Under the pieces are notes generated by a model. It was given only the letters and a program-made list of their open reading frames with translations, was not told the DNA's origin and searched no databases. DNA of 64,000 nucleotides from Candidatus Calescibacterium sp. (lineage in GTDB: Bacteria > Calescibacteriota > Calescibacteriia > Calescibacteriales > Calescibacteriaceae). The position numbers and the translations under genes are program-made. The stretch covers positions 1 to 64,000 of the forward strand of contig JANXBU010000001.1 of NCBI GenBank assembly GCA_025060505.1, given 5' to 3'. Of the stretch, positions 52,438 through 60,400 are shown piece after piece (the first letter of the stretch is position 1; each line of letters opens with the position of its first letter).

Positions 52438-54443
52438 TATTTGTTCTTTTTATCTTACTTTACATAAATATTCAAACGAATTACGAAAATATTCAAACAA
52501 GTAATGATAAATATGATGTTCTTATTACTCAGAAAAATTTCGTTTGTTGGGAGAATGATTTTGCTTATGCCTTTTGTTTGAAGAATGGTTTTAATTTCCC
52601 ATGTAGTGATTTTAGTGCTGATGTACCTTATGAAACTTTTTCACGTGGTATTTTAAAAATTTATCCTTTAAGATTAACTCCTCCTCCAAGCTCAATAAAT
52701 TTTAGTTTTAAAGATATAGATGGTACCGAGATAAGGAAAGAGATAAATATAAATTACTACTGTTTCTATGAAATAAAACCACATATTGTTGAAATAAAGG
52801 AGCAGGATGATGGAACTTTAAAAATTACATCCCGGTTCCATATTGATTATACACATGTTAAGCAGATAAAGGCCGAAAGTATGTATGGCAAAGTTATTAC
52901 ATCTTCTTTTGAAAATGAAGTTTTTTCAATAATATATAAGAGAAGGTTCAATTATCCATATAGAGATGTTATATTCTTAAATTTTGTTGGTGATGTGAAT
53001 TTCTTGTCTTATATTTATTTTCCTGTTCATTCTTTTGTTCAAGTACCTGGAGAGACAGAACCTTTTAGCAAGATAAGAGCTAAAACTAAATATGCTAGTT
53101 CTAGTACTTCTGCTGGACCAGATGGAAAATTCATTATAGATGTAAAAATATTTCCGGGAGATAAATACATAAATATTGACATTATAGATAAATTTGGAAA
53201 CAAAACATCAGAGAGAATAAAATTAGATTACTCTGATAAGACAACAGATTTTATTGAAGATATATACCTTGGAGATAAGGTAGTTATTTTCACGAATAGA
53301 AAGGCTCAGGAGGAACAATTTACAAAAATTTCAGACCATATTTATTTTTTTTCTCTTCAAAAACCTGGGATACTCTCTCTTACTTTTGGGGACAGAAAAT
53401 ATATTCTTTCGAAGAGAAACTTTCCGGCTTTTTTATCGGTGTATTCAGACTTTAATCAGAGGGAAATATTTGCGGATGGAACATCGGTTATAAACTTTCT
53501 TGTAAAAATCACAGATATATACATGAATGAAGTAGACTGGACTGTAAATGTTGAATATAAATACGATGAAAAATACATAGAGTTTGAGAGAGAAAGGAAT
53601 AAATTTTATTTTCTTCTCAAAAAGAAGTCAGGTGATAAGTTGAATATTTCTTTCTACTATGAATTTCTAAGATATGATTTAGAATTATTAGTTCTTCCTG
53701 GGCTACCGGACAAAATAGTAATATTTCCAGATAAAAGTTATGTATATGGTGACGGCAAAGATAAAATAAAGATTTTGGTATCTTTGCAAGATAGGGTTGG
53801 CAATATTGTTCCTTCAGACATAGATGTAAGCACTGATTTTGGAAATATATATAGGATTAGTAAAGAAAGTGGAGAGTTAGAGGTTTTCTATTCTGCTGAT
53901 TCAAAAATTGATGTCAAACCAAGGATTTTGTTCAAATATGGAAATATTGAGCAAGAGTTCAGTCCATATGTCTTTGCCAAGAGACAATTTTTTGAGTTAT
54001 CTCCTGCCATTGGAGTTTTGAATAATTTTGGAAAGTTGTTAATTCCAACACCTGTACTGCGTATATCATATGCGCGTTTGATTTCTGGAAGATATTTTTT
54101 TTCAAGTATATTTTTGGGTTATTTCTATTCAAAGATTCAGGACGTTTCTTTTAATACTGTATATTCCATTTTAGATTTATCTTTAAACCTTATGTGGGAT
54201 ATGAGATTTGGAGCAAATGTGATCTTTTTTTCTCGTCTTGCAAAGTTTGGTGATATATCCGAAGATATTATAGGAATTGCTCCGGGAGTGAATTTGGGAT
54301 ACTCAACAAGATTAAGTAAATTAAATTTTTTCTTTGATGTTCTCTTATTCTTTCCGGAAGCTTATCAGAAGGGACAATTTATTACAGTTGAGGGTAGTTT
54401 TGAAAGATTATTATTCATTATAGGTTATGTTTTTGAATTGTAG
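52434..54443 (+). CDS. Exported protein with Ig-like domain and predicted C-terminal outer-membrane barrel
   Basis: The start codon overlaps the previous stop (ATGA). The 669-residue protein has a hydrophobic N-terminus (MIFVLFILLYINIQTNYE), then repeated beta-sandwich-like segments. One of these, LPDKIVIFPDKSYVYGDGKD and VSLQDRVGNIVPSDIDVST, has the invasin/intimin-type (Big_1) pattern of a loop asking for a free parameter followed by V-x-D-x-xGN. The last 150 residues (from FFELSPAIGVLNNFG) alternate hydrophobic and aromatic residues and end in FEL, as in outer-membrane barrel proteins. I infer a surface protein anchored by a small barrel. No enzymatic motif is visible. It probably forms a unit with the FecR-like protein. 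Confidence 0.6.
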   Translation: MIFVLFILLYINIQTNYENIQTSNDKYDVLITQKNFVCWENDFAYAFCLKNGFNFPCSDFSADVPYETFSRGILKIYPLRLTPPPSSINFSFKDIDGTEIRKEININYYCFYEIKPHIVEIKEQDDGTLKITSRFHIDYTHVKQIKAESMYGKVITSSFENEVFSIIYKRRFNYPYRDVIFLNFVGDVNFLSYIYFPVHSFVQVPGETEPFSKIRAKTKYASSSTSAGPDGKFIIDVKIFPGDKYINIDIIDKFGNKTSERIKLDYSDKTTDFIEDIYLGDKVVIFTNRKAQEEQFTKISDHIYFFSLQKPGILSLTFGDRKYILSKRNFPAFLSVYSDFNQREIFADGTSVINFLVKITDIYMNEVDWTVNVEYKYDEKYIEFERERNKFYFLLKKKSGDKLNISFYYEFLRYDLELLVLPGLPDKIVIFPDKSYVYGDGKDKIKILVSLQDRVGNIVPSDIDVSTDFGNIYRISKESGELEVFYSADSKIDVKPRILFKYGNIEQEFSPYVFAKRQFFELSPAIGVLNNFGKLLIPTPVLRISYARLISGRYFFSSIFLGYFYSKIQDVSFNTVYSILDLSLNLMWDMRFGANVIFFSRLAKFGDISEDIIGIAPGVNLGYSTRLSKLNFFFDVLLFFPEAYQKGQFITVEGSFERLLFIIGYVFEL

Positions 54444-54516
54444 TTTTTATAAAGGTTGGTAGTAAATCTTTAAAAACCGTCAGAAAAGTTATAAAAATAT
54501 TAAATTTCTTGTAAGA

Positions 54517-56139
54517 GTGAAGAAAATAAAAGTCGCTATTCTTGGAATTAAATTTCTCAAGCAAATAAAAGAAGTTATAAGCAATTTCTATGAATTTGAG
54601 TTACATCTTCTGAAAGCAGATAATCTGGATCATCTTTCTTCTGATAATTATTATGACATAATTTTTGTTGATTTATCTGGAAATAATATTGAAGATATCG
54701 TAGAAAAACTCAAGGAAATTTTTAAGCATATTCCAGTGGTAGTAATATCAGATATAAAAGATTCAAAACGTGTCTATGAATACATAAGTTCTGGGTTGAG
54801 GGACTGGATTACTTATGATGAAATATACAAAATTCCAGCCCTGATACACAGGGAGATACTATGGGCAAAAGAAAAGAAAGTTCATAATCTGAACATGAAG
54901 TATATGAGAGAGTCCAACCAGATAACTGGGCTCCCGAATTTTGAGGGTATTTCAAGAAAAATTGAGGAGATGTTTAGGGGTAATGATATGTTTGCTTTTT
55001 TGCTTATGGAGATAAAATCTGGGGCGAGAAGAGGATTCGGTGATATTGGCAAAAGGGAGTTTGTATCTAAGGTTGCTGATATAATTCTATCAAAGTTGAA
55101 ACCACAGGATATTTTGTCTCACATAGAAGAAGATAAATTTGCGTTGATAACAAAAGATATAATATCTATTCCAGAAATGATTAATGATATTCATGAGACA
55201 ATAAATTCAAATTTTTTAATGAAGATTGATTTCCACGCTGGTGTTAGTGTGTTCCCTTATGATGCTACTGAATTATCAGGACTTCTGAGGTTCTCTCAGG
55301 CGGCTTTGATAAAGTCAAAAGAAAGTGGCAAAATCTTGAGTTTCTATAGTATAAGTATTTCGGAAGAAATAAAAAGGCTAGATTTAATTGTCGAAAATCT
55401 GAAAAATATAAAGAGTAGGGATATAGGTGAAATTTTTTCGCTTCGCTATCAACCTATTTTTAATTTGAAAAATGGATCAGTATTCGCCTACGAGGTTCTT
55501 CTTAGACCAAAGACTTTTGACGGTAAGGTTTTCAGCATTCCAGAAATATTAAGAACTGCTATGGAACTAAATGTCTTATATTACATTGAAGAGTGGGTTT
55601 TATATGAATCTTTTAGAAAAGCAAAGATTTTGGAAGAAAAGGGTTTGAAGGTATCTGTAAATGTATCTCCTGAATATATATCTTCTCGAAATATATACAA
55701 GACAATCAGAGATATAGCTGACTCAGTTCATGCTAATTTTCAATCTATAATCCTTGAATTAACAGAAGATGCTTTGGTTGATGAGACTAAAAAAGATGAA
55801 TTTGACATGATCAGAGATGATGGTATGTCTATAACTATTGATGATTTCGGAACAAAATATAACTCTTTGAGATATCTTAGATGGATTCCGGCTGATATAA
55901 TAAAGATAGATTATGAGCTTATCAAAGATGTTCCAAGATCACAGCAGGATAAAGCACTGATTTCTGCTATTATAAATTTCTCACACGATATAGGTAAGGT
56001 TGTGATAGCTGAAGGAGTTGAAAGAGAAGATCAGCTTGCTTTTCTCAGAAGTTCGGGGTGCGATTTTGCTCAAGGTTTTCTGCTTGGGAAGCCAATTTTA
56101 TGGGAAGATGCGTTTGAAGTTAAGAGTCTTAAAATATAG
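54517..56139 (+). CDS. c-di-GMP phosphodiesterase: receiver-like, degenerate GGDEF, EAL
   Basis: The GTG at 54517 starts a 540-residue soluble protein. Residues 1-115 have a receiver-like fold with an aspartate in IIFVDLSG but lack the acidic pair and the conserved lysine, so phosphorylation is doubtful. Residues about 130-285 are a GGDEF domain (ITGLPNFEGISRKIEEMF) whose signature is degenerate (EEDKF for GGDEF), so it cannot make c-di-GMP and may bind GTP as a regulator. Residues about 300-535 are an EAL domain: FAYEVLLRPK keeps the metal-binding glutamate (EVL for EAL), DDFGTKYNSLRYLRWIPADI, IKIDYELIKD, and VIAEGVEREDQL with the second glutamate are all present. It therefore probably hydrolyses c-di-GMP. 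It sits between the outer-membrane protein gene and a second kinase. Confidence 0.87.
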   Translation: MKKIKVAILGIKFLKQIKEVISNFYEFELHLLKADNLDHLSSDNYYDIIFVDLSGNNIEDIVEKLKEIFKHIPVVVISDIKDSKRVYEYISSGLRDWITYDEIYKIPALIHREILWAKEKKVHNLNMKYMRESNQITGLPNFEGISRKIEEMFRGNDMFAFLLMEIKSGARRGFGDIGKREFVSKVADIILSKLKPQDILSHIEEDKFALITKDIISIPEMINDIHETINSNFLMKIDFHAGVSVFPYDATELSGLLRFSQAALIKSKESGKILSFYSISISEEIKRLDLIVENLKNIKSRDIGEIFSLRYQPIFNLKNGSVFAYEVLLRPKTFDGKVFSIPEILRTAMELNVLYYIEEWVLYESFRKAKILEEKGLKVSVNVSPEYISSRNIYKTIRDIADSVHANFQSIILELTEDALVDETKKDEFDMIRDDGMSITIDDFGTKYNSLRYLRWIPADIIKIDYELIKDVPRSQQDKALISAIINFSHDIGKVVIAEGVEREDQLAFLRSSGCDFAQGFLLGKPILWEDAFEVKSLKI

Positions 56140-56161
56140 GTATAAGCAAATTGAAGTGCGT

Positions 56162-56878
56162 ATGAAGATGAAGAAGAACGATATGGCAAAGCTACTTGGT
56201 ACCGGTATCATGGTTCCATCTATAATACATGACATAAGAGGTTATCTTTCTGTTATCAAAGCACATGCTCAGATAGGATTAAAAGAGACAAGTGAAGAAA
56301 AAGCAAAAGAAAGATTCGTAAAAATTATATCAAAACTTGAATCAATTGAGGAATTGATAGAGGTTTTTAGAAAATTTTATAGAGAGGGCAAAGTTGTTAG
56401 AACCGAGATAGATTTTTACAGTATTCTTGATGAAGTTTTAAGTGTATTATCTCAAAAATTGAAAGGAAGTATAAATCTTGTAAAGGATGTTGAGAATTTT
56501 AAATTAAGAGCTAACAAAATAATGTTTAGACAGGTGCTTGTGAATCTTCTTTCAAATGCGATTGAGGCTGTTGCGAGCTCGGATGAAAAAACTGTTGGGA
56601 TAGCTTCAAGAAAAATCGGTAAGAAAGCTTATATATGGATATTTGATACAGGTTGTGGGATTCCGAGAAGGTATAAATCAAAACTTTTTTCTCATTCTTT
56701 TACGACAAAAAAGGATGGAACCGGATTGGGTCTTATAATAACAAAAAACATGGTAGATGCTCACGGCTGGAAAATAAAAATTATAGAAAATCCAGGTGTC
56801 ATACAGAGAAAGCTTAATTTGAACTCAAATATAAAAACAGCTTTTGAGATAGAAATTTCTGACGGAGTTGCTTTATGA
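56162..56878 (+). CDS. Soluble histidine kinase
   Basis: From the ATG at 56162 (MKMKKNDMAKLLGTGIMVPS) this is a 238-residue cytoplasmic kinase with only the transmitter module. The phosphoacceptor motif is SIIHDIRGYLSVIKAHAQI. The ATPase domain has FRQVLVNLLSNAIEAV (N box), IFDTGCGIP (G1), FSHSFTTKKDGTGLGLIITK (F and G2 boxes). A longer ORF reaches back to 56018 inside the EAL gene, but the residues there do not belong to the family. The absence of any sensor domain suggests that it takes input from a partner protein. It overlaps the next gene by four bases (ATGA), so the kinase and receiver are very likely a cognate pair. Confidence 0.87.
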   Translation: MKMKKNDMAKLLGTGIMVPSIIHDIRGYLSVIKAHAQIGLKETSEEKAKERFVKIISKLESIEELIEVFRKFYREGKVVRTEIDFYSILDEVLSVLSQKLKGSINLVKDVENFKLRANKIMFRQVLVNLLSNAIEAVASSDEKTVGIASRKIGKKAYIWIFDTGCGIPRRYKSKLFSHSFTTKKDGTGLGLIITKNMVDAHGWKIKIIENPGVIQRKLNLNSNIKTAFEIEISDGVAL

Positions 56879-57330
56879 ACGAAAAGATACTTATTGTGGA
56901 TGATGAAAAGGATGTAGCAGACGTCCTCAAAGAGATCTGTGAACTTGAGGGATATACAACAGACTATGCAAAAACAGGGGAGGAGGGTCTCTCAAAATTG
57001 GAGAAGGATCCTGATATAAAGGTTGTTCTACTTGACAAGAACCTTCCGGGTATTTCTGGACTTGAATTTATAAAAAGAGCAAAAAATCACTTAAAACATT
57101 ATGCTCAGATTGTTCTTATTACTGGATATCCCTCGGCAGAGGCTTTCAGAGAAGCTATAAAATCTGGAGCATATACCTGTATGGCTAAACCTTTTAACAT
57201 TGATGAAGTTATAAGAATTGTAAGAGATGCAATTAAACACTATGAAAGAGCAAAGCAGCTCAAGCAAGCTGTTGCAAGAGATGAATCTCAAGCATTGAAA
57301 GAATCTCTTGATAGACTTAAAAAAGTTTGA
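56875..57330 (+). CDS. Stand-alone response regulator receiver
   Basis: The 151-residue protein has one receiver domain and no DNA-binding or enzymatic output. EKILIVDDEKDVADVLKEI carries the acidic pair, VVLLDKNLPGISGLEF the phosphoacceptor aspartate, QIVLITGYPSAEAFREAI the switch threonine, and TCMAKPFNIDEVIRIV the conserved lysine. A roughly 30-residue helical tail rich in lysine and glutamine follows. Single receivers of this kind relay phosphate, bind a flagellar or pilus motor (CheY/PilG-like), or regulate by binding another protein. The overlap with the kinase gene supports pairing; the first kinase of the cluster could also feed it. Which output it controls is unknown. Confidence 0.92.
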   Translation: MNEKILIVDDEKDVADVLKEICELEGYTTDYAKTGEEGLSKLEKDPDIKVVLLDKNLPGISGLEFIKRAKNHLKHYAQIVLITGYPSAEAFREAIKSGAYTCMAKPFNIDEVIRIVRDAIKHYERAKQLKQAVARDESQALKESLDRLKKV

Positions 57331-57465
57331 GTATTTATGTTTTGAATTTATTGTAAAATATTTTTGAATGTTTATCTTATCCATACATACACGTCAGTTC
57401 TCTTAATCCCATTTGAGAATAAGCTAATGATTTACTTTTATGATTAATTTTTATCTGATTTTGTT

Positions 57466-60400
57466 ATGCCCAATCGGGGGATACTATCGCTTATTTGTGT
57501 TTTATCTATTGCTTTATTACAAACTTGTAAATCAAAAAATATTACACCGAAGATAAAATTTATTAGCCCAGAGTTTGTTTGGACAGGTGAAGATACCCTT
57601 GTTCAAATCTACGGTCAAAATCTGATTCACTCCGTTTTAGTAGAAACCGAAGAGAAGAGTATAAAGAGGTTCTCTCCTTTTTTATTTTTGGGAGATATGG
57701 ATTTTACAAATAACGTAAAACATTTTTCGGAGGAGAGAATTGATTTTGTAATTCCGAAAGGAATAAAGCCGGGGGAATATAAGGTTGAGGTTAAGCTTGC
57801 TAATGGTAATAGTGATTCTGCAAAACTTGTTGTGACAAGATTACCGAGACCTCGTATAGATAGGATAGCTCCTGATAATATATCTAATCAATCTGTTTCA
57901 TTTGTATATATCTACGGCAGTAATTTTGAGGAAATAGAGGAAATTATTCTTATATCAGATGATGGAATACAATTTGTGTTGAAGAATTTCCAATATTCTT
58001 CTACTGGAATACTGTTTTCTTTACCGGAGGGTTTTGAACCTGGAAGGTTCAAAGTTGTTTTGAAAAATTCTGAAGGTGTTACATCTCAAGAAAATGTATA
58101 TCTGAAAATCTCTGGAGGTGTCAAAGAAAATATTAAAACTAGATTTGAGATAGATCCAGAGACAGGAGATATAAGATTCGTATTTGAAACAACATCTGTT
58201 TACTCCGATCAAGTTTCGCAGCCGGATTATTCAAATCAGATTTCACAGAGAAGGAAGGTTATTATCGAATTTGATATTGTTGTATCTGAAAATATTGTTG
58301 GTTCTTGGAATCTAAGTTTGAAAATATGTAATGATGTATATTATGAGGATACTGATTCAGATGGATATGGGAATCCCAATAGTATCATATACTCATGTAA
58401 GAAACCTCGTGGATATGTAGAAAATTCAGAAGACTGTGATGATTTGAATACAGTTGTGAATCCAAAAACTCGCTGGTATAAAGATAAAGATTCAGATGGT
58501 TACACAGATGGAATAACTTTTGTTGGTTGTATTGGAGAATCGGGTTTTGTCTTGAATGTAATTGGAGTTGATTGTGATGATGGTAGAAAAGATATAAATC
58601 CGGGAGCTCGTGAGATCTGCAACGGAAAAGATGAAAATTGTAATTCTCTGATAGATGAAGATGTTTTGCTGACATTTTATCGTGACTCTGATTCAGATGG
58701 ATATGGGGACCGGAATTTTTATGTTCAAGCTTGCTCAAAACCAGATGGATATGTTTCTGATGATTCAGATTGCAACGATAGCGATCTACTAATAAATCCA
58801 AACACAATTTGGTATAAGGATTATGATAACGACTTTTTTTCTGATGGTCTTACAGTTGTTCAATGCACAGCTCCGAACGGATACAAAATTCGAAGCGGTA
58901 TTCTTTCAGTTTCCGGTGACTGCGAAGATAATGATCCAAGGATAAATCCGTCAACTGTATGGTATAAAGATAAAGATGGAGATCTTTATTCTGATGGGAC
59001 TACAATAATTCAATGTCAAAGACCATCTGGATATAGTTTACTATCTGAACTGTTGTCTGTATCTGGCGACTGCGATGATTTGGATTACACTAAAAGTCCG
59101 AACACCAGATGGTATAAGGATATAGATAACGATATGTACTCAGATGGTGTTAGTAAAAATCAGTGTCAGAGACCTTCTGGATATAAATCTCATTTAGAGC
59201 TTGTTTCAATTTCAGGAGACTGTGATGATAGTAACTATTTGGTGAATCCAGGTACAAGATGGTATAAAGATCAAGACTCTGATGGATACTATCCAGCGGG
59301 TGGTTCTCAGATCTCATGCCAAGATCCATATCCTGAAAATTCCACATATTTTGCTTTACATCCGGGAGATTGCGATGATAGTATAGCGAGTGTGAATCCG
59401 GGGGCGTCATTGAATTGTAATGATGTATTGGATAATGATTGTTCGGGTTATGTAGAGAGGTGGGCGTATACAGATATGGATGGGGATAGATATGCACCGA
59501 ATAGTTTATCAATTTGCACTGATGAAGTGTTTCCTGGTATGATAACAGTGGGGAGTGAGTTGGGATTGAATGATTGTGATGATAGTGTTGGGAGTATATA
59601 TCCGGGGGCGTCATTGAATTGTAATGATGTATTGGATAATGATTGTTCGGGTTATGTAGAGAGATGGGCGTATACAGATATGGATGGTGATAGATATGCA
59701 CCGGGTGGAGTATCGGCGTGTGTAGATGTGGTGATTTATCCTGGTATGATAACAGTGGGGAGTGAGTTGGGATTGAATGATTGTAATGATAGTGTTGGGA
59801 GTATATATCCGGGGGCGCCATTGAATTGTGATAATGGTATGGATAATGATTGTAGTGGAGTTGTAGATCAGTGGGGGTATGTGGATGCAGATGGGGATAG
59901 ATATGCACCGAGTAGTGTATCAAGTTGTATGAATGTAGTGTTTCCGGGAAGTATAACGGTTGGGAGTGAGTTGGGAGTAAATGATTGTGATGATAGTAAT
60001 GCTTCTGTAAACCCAAATACGATATGGTATAAAGATGCAGATCATGACAATTATTATCCAACGGGTGGGAGTCAGGCTAGTTGTTTAAATCCGTTCTCAG
60101 AATATGCTACATATGTTGTAATTCAATCTGGTGATTGTAATGATGATGATGGAGAGATCAATCCAGGAGCTTCTGAGATATGTAATGGTGTTGATGATAA
60201 CTGTAATGGCTTGACGGATGAAGGATTAGCAATGTGTGGTTTGCCTGTTTGTCCTACTTTGATAACTGCCACATCATTCTTTGGTTCTTCTACCGGTGAT
60301 ATAAGTTTATTAATCCAATGGAACGATCTTTCATCAAATGAGACCAATTTTGTTCTCCAAAAAAGTAAATCTTCAACTTTTTCTTATTCTGTGACTTATG

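Noticed and set aside
59398-60012. Direct repeats that could be taken for a CRISPR array
   Set aside because: The units are about 204-207 bases, head to tail without unique spacers, and lie in frame inside a protein gene.
59150-60061. 303-codon minus-strand ORF rich in His, Tyr, Pro and Asn, with repeats
   Set aside because: It is the mirror image of the surface protein repeats on the plus strand; its repeats come from those repeats, and it has no recognisable domain.
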